Of a stretch of DNA of 64,000 nucleotides, positions 55,471 to 63,950 are shown one piece after another (within the stretch, counting starts at the first letter, position 1; each line of letters opens with the position of its first letter). Made by a program: the position numbers and the translations under genes. The notes beneath the pieces are model-generated. The model saw only the letters and a program-made list of their open reading frames with translations. It did no database searches and was not told where the DNA came from. Source of the stretch: Rhodothermus marinus (GTDB lineage: Bacteria > Bacteroidota > Rhodothermia > Rhodothermales > Rhodothermaceae); assembly GCF_009936275.1 (NCBI RefSeq), contig NZ_AP019797.1:2525890-2589889 (forward strand), written 5' to 3'.

Positions 55471-57624
55471 TCAACACCGATTTTTTTCTTCGCCGGAACG
55501 GGATACAGGCCCCCCATACACCTCCTGCTGCCACAGCCACTCGGTGACGCGTTCGATGCCCTTGCTCAGGTGATAACGGTAGGTGCTGAAGGGCAGGCCG
55601 AGCTGCTCGGCGGCTTTCTCCTGCGATGGCGCCGGCCGCAGGTATGTGCGGCGCAGGGCCTGGTAGAGTTTATCGTCTTTTGGATGGCCCTGCATCATTT
55701 TGGCGGCTTCTTCGATCAGTTCTTGCAGGTCTTCGGTATCCGCTTGCAGCCCATAACGATCCCTGATCAGCCGGGAACGCATCAGGGGGTTGGTGCTGAG
55801 CCGATCCGGGCGGGCGAAATCGCGTAGCGCCCGGCGCACCGCATCGGCAAATTCCGGCTGGGAAAGGACCATCAGGGGCGGAGGCGAGGACTGGTGGACC
55901 GGTTCCGGCTGGAATTCCAGGTCGAGCTGTCGCTCCGCCAATATCTGGTTCCAGACCGACAGCGGTTCGGCGCGCCAATCGTGGGCAAAGCCACCGTAGC
56001 GCCGGCCACCCACGTCGAAGTCTGCTTCGGCAACGCGACAGAAATTGATGTAGGTAAACACGCCCTCCCAGGCGGCCGGGTCGGCCATGCAGCAGAAGGT
56101 CCAGGCCAGGTTGGGCGTGGTCAGCCAGGTGATCACGGTGTTCAGGGTGATCATGTTGTGGGTCAGGGGCGTCTGGTAGGCCTGGCGGCCCATCCAGAAG
56201 CGGGCAATCTGAATGCGTTCGCCGGGGCGCAGGAGGCCGTAGCGGCGCACAAAGGCCCAGATGGCGCGCACGGCCGGATCGGCCAGCTCGTCCTCCGGGG
56301 TGACTGTTTCCAGCAAGAGATTGGCGGCAAAGCCCAGAAGCTGAGGCCCCGGTCCCCGGTACACCACGAATGCCTGGGGCTGTCGCTGTAGCCAGTAGGC
56401 GGCAATGCGGGCCGAGTCCGCTCCTTCGTGCTGCTCCACCATGGCCAGAATGTGAGGATGATCTTGCGGTGCGGCTGGCTCGTTATAGGCACCGCCCATC
56501 ACTTTCCAGTCATAGTAGGGTTTCATCAAAGGGTGGTGGCGTTGCAGGAAGAGTAGGTCGGAGAAAGCTTGTTGGCGGGCCAGGCCGCTGCTCGCCCAGA
56601 AGCTGCGGACTATGTGGCGGCGCACCTGGCGGTAGAGCTGCTTCCTGGTCTCCGGGTTGCGCCAGCGCAGGTCGGCCTCCAGTACGTCACGCACCAGATC
56701 GTGAGGGAAGATGCCCTGCGGGCCGGTCTCGATGAAAGAGAGTCCGCGCAGCCAGGCGAAGAGGGGCAGCGCAGCTTCCTCTCCCATCACATCGACCAGC
56801 AAGGCTTCGGTCGTCACGCGGGCCAGGGCGCAGACTTCGAGGGCCTGACGATGCTGGGGAGTGGGCACGTCTTGCAGGAAACGTTGCATCAGCAGGTGGA
56901 CCACGTCTGGAGCGTGTTCGAGGCTGATGGCTTCCGGCTTGGTCGCGCCCAGCGTCAGCCAGTCGGCCAGCAGGACCAGGGCCAGGGGATGCCCGTAGGC
57001 GACCTCAAGTACCGCCTCCTGAAGCATTGCGGGCACATTCAGTGTGGTGAGCAATTGCCGGCTTTCTTCCGGGCGCAGGTTGCGCAGGGAGACAACGCGC
57101 GCCAGCTCGCGCCAGGCCGGATCCGAGCGCCAAGGCTCCGCAGGCGGCTGGCGACCAGCGATGACCACCAGCAGATGCGCGGGCAACGCCGGCAAGAACG
57201 TCTCTCGCAGCCAGTCATCCAGAGCCGTCAAGCGCTCATAGGTGTCGAGGATGAGCACGGCGGGAGGCAGATCGGCCAAGGCGTTCAGGGATAAGAGAGG
57301 CGCTTCCGGGTCAATGGTATGAGAGAGGGCAAGGAGAAAACCCTGTGGGGAAGGCTCAATATCCCGTCCGTCCAGACGGTAGACCGCGCGGCCATGTTCA
57401 GCTGCCAGACGGGCATATTCGCACAGCAAGGTGGTCTTGCCGACGCCTCCGGGGCCAAACAGATGGAGCACGGCAAAAAGCGGTTCTTTGGCTGACAGCG
57501 CCTGACGGAACAATTCCAATTCAGCGCGGCGACCAACGAAGAAGCGTCGGCGAGATGCGGTCAGCCACTCGGACGCGCGCGAGGGGCGAGACGTTTTTTC
57601 CTGCTTCGTCATGCGTTCTGACAT
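55471..57624 (-). CDS. STAND-type NTPase regulator with HTH-like C-terminus
   Basis: The 717-residue protein has an AAA/NACHT-like NTPase at the N-terminus: RRRFFVGRRAELELF, Walker A GPGGVGKTT (57-65) and Walker B-type PAVLILDTYERL (about 120-131), then a winged-helix/helical middle region (DVPTPQHRQALEVCALAR, FPHDLVRDVLEADLR), and a C-terminal HTH-like segment (QEKAAEQLGLPFSTYRYHLSKGIERV, about 667-692). This resembles large LuxR/MalT-like STAND regulators. It is placed upstream of the methyltransferase operon and on the same strand; it likely regulates it. The middle, about 380-640, is unrecognised. An ATG at 57612 is an alternative start. Confidence 0.78.
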   Translation of the reverse strand: MSERMTKQEKTSRPSRASEWLTASRRRFFVGRRAELELFRQALSAKEPLFAVLHLFGPGGVGKTTLLCEYARLAAEHGRAVYRLDGRDIEPSPQGFLLALSHTIDPEAPLLSLNALADLPPAVLILDTYERLTALDDWLRETFLPALPAHLLVVIAGRQPPAEPWRSDPAWRELARVVSLRNLRPEESRQLLTTLNVPAMLQEAVLEVAYGHPLALVLLADWLTLGATKPEAISLEHAPDVVHLLMQRFLQDVPTPQHRQALEVCALARVTTEALLVDVMGEEAALPLFAWLRGLSFIETGPQGIFPHDLVRDVLEADLRWRNPETRKQLYRQVRRHIVRSFWASSGLARQQAFSDLLFLQRHHPLMKPYYDWKVMGGAYNEPAAPQDHPHILAMVEQHEGADSARIAAYWLQRQPQAFVVYRGPGPQLLGFAANLLLETVTPEDELADPAVRAIWAFVRRYGLLRPGERIQIARFWMGRQAYQTPLTHNMITLNTVITWLTTPNLAWTFCCMADPAAWEGVFTYINFCRVAEADFDVGGRRYGGFAHDWRAEPLSVWNQILAERQLDLEFQPEPVHQSSPPPLMVLSQPEFADAVRRALRDFARPDRLSTNPLMRSRLIRDRYGLQADTEDLQELIEEAAKMMQGHPKDDKLYQALRRTYLRPAPSQEKAAEQLGLPFSTYRYHLSKGIERVTEWLWQQEVYGGPVSRSGEEKNRC

Positions 57625-57643
57625 GGGTTGTCACCCCAATGCA

Positions 57644-57713
57644 GCCCAACGGTCGGGTTTAGCCGCGTTGCGGAGCGCAGCGGAGCAACATCGGCTGCAA
57701 TCTGGTGCTAGCC
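57644..57713 (-). repeat. attC-like palindromic element
   Basis: On the minus strand a 70-base imperfect palindrome starts at GGCTAGC (57713-57707) and ends with GTTGGGC (57650-57644), a canonical GTTRRRY box of integron attC sites. The inner part has GTTGC ... GCAAC pairing around 57665-57690. The 5' box is degenerate. It lies 12 bases behind the stop of the VOC gene, as cassette attC sites do. It could be a decayed cassette end. Confidence 0.45.
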
Positions 57714-57725
57714 GACAGTTCCAAT

Positions 57726-58259
57726 TCACCGCTCTTCCATCGCCGCCCTCAACACAGCAATGTCGATTTTTTTCATCCCAAACAGAGCAATGTTCATGCG
57801 CTCCGCTTTCTGCCGGTCCGGGCCCTGGTCGACTTCCCAGACGAAAGAAGGCACGATTTGCCAGGACACACCGAAGCGGTCCTTAACCCACCCGCAATGC
57901 TGTTCCTCGCCATCTTCGGAAAGAACCTCCCAGAGCCTGTCAATCTGCTCCTGGGTCTCGCATGAGACATAGAGGGACATGCTCTCGTGGAACTTTCCGA
58001 AGTAAGCCCCACCCCGGAAGGCCACCACTTCCTCCCCATTGAGCGTGAAGCGAATGGTTTTCACGTCACCGGCCACGCCGGGCATGATATCTTCGGACAT
58101 CTCTGGCACCTGCCGAAGCACTGCAATCTCCTGTTCGCCGAAGAAACTTCTCCTCAAAATCTTCGAGTTCCCGAACACATTGTTGAAGAGTTCGACGTAT
58201 GTGGCGACAGCTTCCTCGAGGTTATTGTTGAATCCCAGGCACACAGTAATAGTTTTCAT
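57726..58259 (-). CDS. PhnB-type VOC family protein
   Basis: The 177-residue protein is of the PhnB/3-demethylubiquinone-methyltransferase-like VOC group (CLGFNNNLEEAVATYVELFNNVFGN, VAFRGGAYFGKFHESMSLYVSCETQEQIDRLW, DRFGVSWQIVPS). It has a Shine-Dalgarno GAGG before the ATG. Its base composition is lower in GC than its core neighbours. An attC-like palindrome follows the stop codon. No substrate can be named. Confidence 0.85.
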   Translation of the reverse strand: MKTITVCLGFNNNLEEAVATYVELFNNVFGNSKILRRSFFGEQEIAVLRQVPEMSEDIMPGVAGDVKTIRFTLNGEEVVAFRGGAYFGKFHESMSLYVSCETQEQIDRLWEVLSEDGEEQHCGWVKDRFGVSWQIVPSFVWEVDQGPDRQKAERMNIALFGMKKIDIAVLRAAMEER

Positions 58260-58268
58260 AGCTAATCC

Positions 58269-58524
58269 TCATTGATTGAGTTTATGGAGAGCTGAATGGT
58301 GCTCGTGCACAATCTGCCAGGCACCGTTGCGCTTCGTTAAGCCCAACATCAGAAAGAATAGCTCCCAACTCTTCCGATACTCGTCGATCCTTTCGGATTG
58401 AAGGGGCTTGGAGACGTCGAACATAAGCACGGACGCTGAATGGTTAGCAAGGATGCCATCCATATCACCACGCTGAATGGCCCGTTCCCAAGAACGGATC
58501 ACGCTCTCAATTTCTGCTTTGTTT
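58269..58524 (-). pseudogene. SnoaL/NTF2-like gene remnant cut by the IS
   Basis: From the IS boundary the frame reads RNKAEIESVIRSWERAIQ then RGDMDGILANHSASVLMFDV, and ends in GAWQIVHEHHSALH, which are the first and last parts of a SnoaL/DUF4440-type domain. The middle of the domain (between SWELFF and LGLTKRNG) is missing and there is no proper start; the GTG at 58502 is internal. The N-terminus is lost where the IS5-type element begins. It lies nine bases ahead of the VOC gene. Confidence 0.7.
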
Positions 58525-58528
58525 CTAG

Positions 58529-59376
58529 AACCTATCTCACAAATAGTGTCTCAGCAAGATGATGCAGGCAAGCTGTACGAAGCCCAGGTAGTTCTCCAGA
58601 TGGCGTTCGTAACGAACCACCAGCCGTCGAAAGTTGCCCAGCCAGGCAAACAGGCGCTCGATCTTCCAGCGTCGCTTGTACCGGCGCAACTTCCGACCAT
58701 CCTGGGTACGTGGCTTACGCCGGTTCCTCCGGTGGGGCGCCATCATTTCGATCCCACAGGTCGCCAGGCGGGCATCCAGCGGGTCACTGTCATAGGCCCG
58801 GTCGCCGATCAGCCGCCTGGGCAGTCCCGACGCAAAGCAGGCCGCCAGCGTCGGCCCTGGCCAGCCTCACTTCGTGCGGGCGAGCACTTGTGACGCATAC
58901 GGCGATAGGAATACCAGCGCCTCTGCCACTGCCATGACCATCGCAGCTTTGCCCCGCTTGGTCTTTCCCACCTCATTGCCCCTTTTTTGGCCACCACGAA
59001 AGTGCCGTCGATGAAGCACTCCTCCAGATCCAGCTTGCCGCGTGCCTTCAGGTCTTCAGCCAGGGCACGCAGCATCGCCGCCATCACCCCCATCTTTACC
59101 CACCGCCGGAAACGGCGATGGCAGGTCTGGTAGGGGGATATCGCTCGGGCAAGTCTTTCCACGGTGCACCGGCCCGCACCACCCACAAAATGCCGTTGAG
59201 CACTTCCCGGGGATCCCGCCACGGACGCCCCCGCTTGCGGGTCAGCTTGCGCTCTTCCTCAGGCAAGAAGGGGCTCCAGTACGGCCCACTGTTAGTTGGT
59301 CAAGTCCATTGCGCCTCACCTCGTTCATCGTGGTGAGCATCGTATACATCACTCCCGAGCTTTTATGAGATACGTT
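58529..59376 (-). mobile_element. Degenerate IS5-family insertion sequence
   Basis: An 848-base element with imperfect terminal inverted repeats (AACCTATCTCACAAA at 58529 and its counterpart AACGTATCTCATAAA reading in from 59376) is flanked by CTAG on both sides (58525-58528 and 59377-59380), which fits a 4-base target duplication of the YTAR kind. It contains a broken DDE transposase on the minus strand. It cannot move on its own. Confidence 0.85.
58537..59309 (-). pseudogene. Broken IS5-family transposase
   Basis: From the ATG at 59309 the frame reads MDLTN and is followed at once by a stop; shifted frames continue with [40 protein letters not shown] (first DDE Asp) and, at 58537-58746, [24 protein letters not shown] (the C-terminal Glu region). 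At least one stop and several frameshifts break it. The gene is characteristic of the IS427/IS5 type that normally needs a programmed frameshift, but here damage is greater than that. Confidence 0.85.
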
Positions 59377-59432
59377 CTAGAACTTATCCGGAAAATTAAG
59401 GAGTGATCTGGTAAGCCGGCGCTTCGCTTTCG

Positions 59433-59496
59433 CTCCGTGCCTGACTACGAGCACAAACGCGTTCGTAGTAAGCCACGAAGGCACCAGCCGAAATGG
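59433..59496 (+). repeat. Dispersed repeat, copy 3
   Basis: CTCCGTGCCTGACTACGAGC begins the copy, and the shared TAGTAAGCC part follows. It matches copy 2 at 54 of 64 positions. It sits between the IS and yajC and marks the right edge of the island. A fragment GTAAGCCGGC lies just upstream at 59411. Confidence 0.88.
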
Positions 59497-59622
59497 TATC
59501 TGACGGCATAGTTGAGGGATTACGACCTTGCCGGGCACAGGCTACCCCAAATGCACGTTTTTATTATCTACTTCAATTAGCCCTGTTGTATTTTACCGAC
59601 GGTTGTTCTTCACCCACCAAGC

Positions 59623-59943
59623 ATGCCAACCTCTATGTGGTACAACATCTTGCTGGCCGGCCAGCCCGCCGAAGGTGCTCCCAACCCGCTGGTCACCTTC
59701 CTGCCGCTGATTCTGATCTTCGTGGTGTTCTATTTCTTCCTGATTCGTCCTCAGAAGAAGAAAGAGGAGCAGCGGCAGAAGATGATCGCGGCGCTCAAGA
59801 AGGGCGACAAGGTGGTGACCATCGGCGGCATTCACGGGACGGTTACCCAGGTGGACGATACCAGCATTCTGCTGCAGGTCGATAGCAACACGAAGCTGCG
59901 CGTCGAGAAATCGGCCGTGGCTACCGTGCTCTCCAAAGACTGA
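59623..59943 (+). CDS. yajC: Preprotein translocase auxiliary subunit YajC
   Basis: YajC joins SecDF at the Sec translocon. The 106-residue protein has one N-terminal transmembrane helix (about 23-41, FLPLILIFVVFYFFLI) and the family motif RPQKKKEEQ, then KKGDKVVTIGGIHGTV. It is the first core gene after the island. ribBA follows 66 bases later. Confidence 0.95.
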   Translation: MPTSMWYNILLAGQPAEGAPNPLVTFLPLILIFVVFYFFLIRPQKKKEEQRQKMIAALKKGDKVVTIGGIHGTVTQVDDTSILLQVDSNTKLRVEKSAVATVLSKD

Positions 59944-59991
59944 GGCGAGAACCCGAAACGCCTCGGTCGGTTCAAACCGCACCAGCCGACC
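59942..59991 (+). other. Two adjacent hairpins between yajC and ribBA
   Basis: GAGGCG/CGCCTC (59942-59947, 59959-59964) and GGTCGG/CCGACC (59965-59970, 59986-59991) form two small stems; a third, CGGTT/AACCG (59968-59979), would exclude the second. There is no FMN riboswitch sequence. AATTTTC follows, so the second stem may be a weak terminator. Confidence 0.4.
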
Positions 59992-60009
59992 AATTTTCAG
60001 GCGTTTGCC

Positions 60010-61353
60010 ATGGCTGAAAAGCCGATGAACCCGCATTCCGAGCAGGCCGCCTGCCCCTGCTGCAACGGTGCGACGTCGGAAGCGCCGGAGGCGTCGTCCG
60101 AATCGTTTCGTTTCGACACGATCGAAGACGCCATTGCCGACATCCGGGCGGGCAAGCTGGTCATCGTCGTGGACGACGAGGACCGGGAAAACGAAGGGGA
60201 TTTCATCGGCGCGGCCGAAAAGATCACGCCCGAGCTGGTCAACTTCATGACCAAGTACGGGCGCGGACTCATCTGCGTGGCGCTCACGCCCGAGCGGACG
60301 GTCGAGCTGGATCTCGACCTGATGACGCCCACCAACACGGCGCTGCACGAAACGGCCTTCACCGTGTCGGTCGATTACCGGCACGGCACCACGACGGGCA
60401 TCTCGGCCGCCGACCGGGCCGCCACGATCCGAGCGCTGGCCGACCCATCGGCCCGACCGGAGGACTTCGCGCGGCCGGGACACGTCTTCCCGCTGCGGGC
60501 ACGTCCGGGCGGTGTGCTGCGCCGGGCCGGCCACACGGAGGCCGCCGTCGATCTGGCGCGGCTGGCCGGACTGTACCCGGCGGGCGTGCTCGTCGAGATC
60601 CTCAACGACGACGGCACGATGGCCCGCGTGCCCGAACTCATGGAGATCGCCCGGCGCTTCGGACTGCGCATCATCACGATCAAGGACCTGATCGCCTACC
60701 GGATGCGCACCGAACGCCTGATCAACCGGCTCGTGGAGGTCGATCTCCCCACTAAATACGGCCATTTCCGCCTGATCGCCTACGAGGAACGCTACACGGG
60801 CGATGTGCACCTGGCGCTCGTCAAGGGCACCTGGACCGAAGACGAGCCGGTGCTCGTGCGCGTCCACTCGCAATGCGTCACGGGCGACATCTTCGGCTCG
60901 CTGCGCTGCGACTGCGGCGAGCAGCTCGCGGCGGCCATGCGGCGCGTCGAGGAAGAAGGCCGGGGCGTCGTGCTCTACATGAAGCAGGAAGGACGTGGTA
61001 TCGGGCTCGTCAACAAGCTGCGGGCTTACAAGCTTCAGGATGAGCAGGGCCTCGATACGGTCGAGGCCAACCTGGCGCTGGGCTTCCAGATGGACCACCG
61101 CGACTACGGGATCGGATGCCAGATCCTGCGCGACCTCGGCATTCGCAAGCTCCGGCTGATGACGAACAACCCGCGCAAGCGTGTCGGGCTGGCCGGCTAC
61201 GGTCTGGAGATCGTCGAGCGCGTGCCCATCGAAATCCCGCCTAACGAGGTCAACCGCCGCTACCTGCTCACCAAGCGCGACCGCATGGGCCACCTGATCC
61301 TGAACCACCTGGACGCGCACGATCAGGAAGCCCTGGGCCAGATCTTAAAGTAA
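60010..61353 (+). CDS. ribBA: Bifunctional DHBP synthase / GTP cyclohydrolase II
   Basis: RibBA makes the two precursors of riboflavin. The N-terminal half (about 35-235) has [18 protein letters not shown], the DHBP synthase signature, and [13 protein letters not shown]. The C-terminal half has the GTP cyclohydrolase II zinc cysteines in [22 protein letters not shown] and the motif [16 protein letters not shown]. At 447 residues it has family length, though the first 35 residues ([14 protein letters not shown]) are extra. The start is the ATG at 60010. Confidence 0.96.
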   Translation: MAEKPMNPHSEQAACPCCNGATSEAPEASSESFRFDTIEDAIADIRAGKLVIVVDDEDRENEGDFIGAAEKITPELVNFMTKYGRGLICVALTPERTVELDLDLMTPTNTALHETAFTVSVDYRHGTTTGISAADRAATIRALADPSARPEDFARPGHVFPLRARPGGVLRRAGHTEAAVDLARLAGLYPAGVLVEILNDDGTMARVPELMEIARRFGLRIITIKDLIAYRMRTERLINRLVEVDLPTKYGHFRLIAYEERYTGDVHLALVKGTWTEDEPVLVRVHSQCVTGDIFGSLRCDCGEQLAAAMRRVEEEGRGVVLYMKQEGRGIGLVNKLRAYKLQDEQGLDTVEANLALGFQMDHRDYGIGCQILRDLGIRKLRLMTNNPRKRVGLAGYGLEIVERVPIEIPPNEVNRRYLLTKRDRMGHLILNHLDAHDQEALGQILK

Positions 61354-61448
61354 CGTTTCAATTATAAAAGGTTTTTTGCAGGAACGACCTTTGAGCCTTT
61401 CCCGTTGCCGAAACAAGCAACCATATTAACCAGAGCCCATTTTGTCAC

Positions 61449-61652
61449 ATGGACACGCCGGAAATGCAGCAATTCAAAGGAAGCTGGCAACAGCTCAAAG
61501 GACGCCTGAAGGAGATATGGGGCGTCCTTAGCGACGACGAGCTCGATCGCTTCGAAGGAAAATGGGATCAGCTGGTCGGCTATATTCAGGAGAAAACGGG
61601 AGAGGCGCGCGAAATCATCCAGCAAAAACTGGCGGCATTCAGAAATTCATAA
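61449..61652 (+). CDS. CsbD-family stress protein
   Basis: A 67-residue protein with the CsbD pattern KGSWQQLKGRLKEIWGVLSDDELDRFEGKWDQLVGYIQEKTG. CsbD proteins are small, general stress proteins of unknown action. Its stop overlaps the convergent thiL stop region by a few bases. A 95-base gap precedes it; it holds no other gene. Confidence 0.88.
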   Translation: MDTPEMQQFKGSWQQLKGRLKEIWGVLSDDELDRFEGKWDQLVGYIQEKTGEAREIIQQKLAAFRNS

Positions 61653-62735
61653 TCCTCCCTCCGATAACGGATCGTCTTCAGACGATCCGTTATTTTCTTC
61701 GCGGAAATGCTGGTAGCCGGCGGGCTCCAGCGGGATGATAGCCCCTTCAGGCGTCTGGACCTGAACGCCCTGGTCGGCCGGTAGAAACTCGCCGATCACG
61801 TTGAACGAAGTCGGGTCGAGCAGTTCGAGCTGTTCGGGCGGAAGCGCAAACAGGAGCTCGTAGTCTTCGCCGCCAAACAGCGCGTAGGTATCCACGTCTT
61901 CGGCAAAATGGTCGGCCACCTCGCGCGTTTCGAGCGCTACCGGGATGGCCGAGGCATAGACGATGGCGCCACAGTTACTGTGGCGGCACAGATGGTGCAC
62001 TTCGGAAGCCAGGCCGTCCGACACGTCGATCAGCGCCCGGGGGCGCACCCCGCGATCACGCCAGTCGCGGATCACGTCGAGCCGCGCTTCGGGTAGCAGC
62101 TGGCGCTGAATCACGTAGCGGTATGGCTCCAGATCGGGCTGGTAGTCCGGGCCTTTTTCCTTCAGAGCGCGGCGCTGCTCCAGTAGAATCTTCAGTCCGG
62201 CGTACGCGGCGCCCAGATCGCCCGAGACGCACAGCAGATCGCCGGGACGGGCCCCGCGTCGGAAGATGACGTCTTCCATCCGGGCCTCGCCCACCACGGT
62301 CACCGAAATACACAGCGTGTGGGCGGCCGTCGTGTCGCCGCCCACCAGCACCAGCCCGTACTTTTCACAGGCACGGCGGACCCCCCGGTAGAATGCCTCC
62401 ATCATCTCGACGGAGATTTTCGCGGGAATGCCCACCGCGATCGTCGCATACCGGGGCTCGGCGTTCATCGCCACCACGTCGCTCACGTTGACCGCGATGG
62501 CCTTGTAGCCCAGATGCTCCATGGGTGTCATCAGGCGGTCGAAGTGCACGCCTTCGAGCAGCGCGTCGGTCGTGATGACGTGCACGGTCTCCTCGTCGGG
62601 CAGGCGATAGACGGCCGCATCGTCGCCGATGCCCATGATCAGATCGGGATCCGACAGATCCGCGACGATCGTCTGCAGCCGGTCGATCAGACCGAATTCG
62701 CCGACTTCGTTGATAGGAGTAAAGGTTTCGCTCAT
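61647..62735 (-). CDS. thiL: Thiamine-monophosphate kinase
   Basis: ThiL phosphorylates thiamine monophosphate to thiamine diphosphate. The 362-residue protein has the N-terminal FGLIDRLQTI and MGIGDDAAVYRLP, VVGGDTTAAHTL (nucleotide and Mg sites) and VSDGLASEVHHLC. The last 20 residues (NNGSSEDDPLSEGGL) are encoded by the terminator hairpin that also serves csbD. It is followed on the minus strand by nothing in the window; anmK lies upstream at 12 bases, so they are co-transcribed. Confidence 0.94.
   Translation of the reverse strand: MSETFTPINEVGEFGLIDRLQTIVADLSDPDLIMGIGDDAAVYRLPDEETVHVITTDALLEGVHFDRLMTPMEHLGYKAIAVNVSDVVAMNAEPRYATIAVGIPAKISVEMMEAFYRGVRRACEKYGLVLVGGDTTAAHTLCISVTVVGEARMEDVIFRRGARPGDLLCVSGDLGAAYAGLKILLEQRRALKEKGPDYQPDLEPYRYVIQRQLLPEARLDVIRDWRDRGVRPRALIDVSDGLASEVHHLCRHSNCGAIVYASAIPVALETREVADHFAEDVDTYALFGGEDYELLFALPPEQLELLDPTSFNVIGEFLPADQGVQVQTPEGAIIPLEPAGYQHFREENNGSSEDDPLSEGGL
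61664..61700. terminator. Bidirectional terminator inside the thiL 3' end
   Basis: A 13-base perfect stem ATAACGGATCGTC / GACGATCCGTTAT (61664-61676, 61681-61693) with loop TTCA is followed on the plus strand by TTTTCTTC. It ends the csbD transcript and lies in thiL coding sequence. Confidence 0.85.
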
Positions 62736-62747
62736 GGTCGTTTCGGG

Positions 62748-63950
62748 TCAGGCGGGAAGGCAGAGCTTGCCGAGCAGGGTCGGTCGGCGTGCTCCGGTCA
62801 CGCTCGGAAGGTTCGTGGGCACGCCGTTCAGCAGCTCATGCGCCAGAACGGCAAAACAACACGCTTCCTTGGCGTCGGGATCCAGGCCGTAGTCGGACAC
62901 CGAGCGTACCGGGATCGGCGAAAAGTACCGTTCGAGCAGCGCCATCAGCGTGCGATTGTGCACGCCCCCGCCCGATACGATCAGCACGTCGAAGGGGTGG
63001 GTTTCCCGCACATAGCGGGCATAGGCCTGATAGACCGAGGCGGCCGTCAGTGCCGTCAGCGTGGCGATCTGATCGTGCGGGTCGGTCACGCCCAGCGCCT
63101 CGGCCTTCTCTAAAAAAGCCGCGAGAAATACCTCGCCGAAGTATTCGCGGCCGGTGGATTTCGGCGGCGGCTTGAGAAAGTAAGGGTCGTAGAGCAGTTC
63201 GGCGAGCAGGCTTTCGTCGGGGCGTCCCTGAGCGGCGTAGCGGCCGTCCGGGTCGTAGGGCGCGCCGAAGCGCCGCTGCGCAAGCGCATCGATGAGCATG
63301 TTGCCCGGACCGGTATCGAAGGCACGCACGTCTTCCGGGCGGGCGTCGGCCGGCAGGACGGTCAGGTTGGCGATACCGCCGATGTTGAGCAGGCCGCGCG
63401 TTTCCGCCGGATGCGTGAAGTACACGTAGTCAAAATAGGGCACAAGCGGCGCGCCCTGCCCGCCCAGCGCCATGTCGGCCTGGCGGAAGTCGCCCACCAC
63501 GGGCACGCCCAGCAGGTTGGCCAGCACCGAGGGATCGCCAATCTGCAACGTGGTCGTCACGGCCGCGCCGGCACACTCGGTGGGTTCCGGGATGTGATGA
63601 ATGGTCTGGCCGTGCACGCCGACGAGGTCGAGCGCTTCCCGGGGGCGTCCGGCCTGTTCCAGTACGGCTTCGACGGCCTCGGCGTAGAGCTGTGCCAGTC
63701 GGGCGTTGAGCAACGCCAGCTCCCGCACCGAGGACGTTTCGGGCGTGCTGTTGCGCAAGAGCAACGTACGAAGCGCTTCGGGAAACGGGCGGTGGATGAA
63801 GGCTTCCAGCGAAAGGTGCAGGTTGCGGCCGCTTCCTTCCAGATACACCAGGGCTGCGTCGATGCCGTCCAGCGAAGTGCCGCTCATCAAACCCACGACA
63901 TGGCGGCCGGTGCTCCACCAGAGCCGCTGCCAGCGTTCCGGGATACTCAT
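62748..63950 (-). CDS. anmK: Anhydro-N-acetylmuramic acid kinase
   Basis: AnmK recycles 1,6-anhydro-MurNAc from peptidoglycan into MurNAc-6-phosphate. The 400-residue ATPase-superfamily protein has GLMSGTSLDGIDAALV near the N-terminus, GVHGQTIHHIPE, NIGGIANLTVLP, FDTGPGNMLIDAL and the C-terminal VSGGGVHNRTLM. Together with the L,D-transpeptidase, it indicates active cell-wall turnover. It overlaps an upstream gene by four bases (ATGA). Confidence 0.94.
   Translation of the reverse strand: MSIPERWQRLWWSTGRHVVGLMSGTSLDGIDAALVYLEGSGRNLHLSLEAFIHRPFPEALRTLLLRNSTPETSSVRELALLNARLAQLYAEAVEAVLEQAGRPREALDLVGVHGQTIHHIPEPTECAGAAVTTTLQIGDPSVLANLLGVPVVGDFRQADMALGGQGAPLVPYFDYVYFTHPAETRGLLNIGGIANLTVLPADARPEDVRAFDTGPGNMLIDALAQRRFGAPYDPDGRYAAQGRPDESLLAELLYDPYFLKPPPKSTGREYFGEVFLAAFLEKAEALGVTDPHDQIATLTALTAASVYQAYARYVRETHPFDVLIVSGGGVHNRTLMALLERYFSPIPVRSVSDYGLDPDAKEACCFAVLAHELLNGVPTNLPSVTGARRPTLLGKLCLPA

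Noticed and set aside
54900..55540. Short frames in the gap between the regulator and methyltransferase
   Set aside because: They lack plausible starts, use mixed codons and overlap the regulator or the repeat array; no real gene is supported.
51103..59496. Repeat copies as true attL/attR sites of an integrative element
   Set aside because: No integrase gene is present, the left side has two copies, and the identity is about 84 percent; they look like dispersed repeats rather than recombination sites.
59944..60009. FMN riboswitch before ribBA
   Set aside because: The conserved RFN element sequences are missing; only small hairpins are seen.
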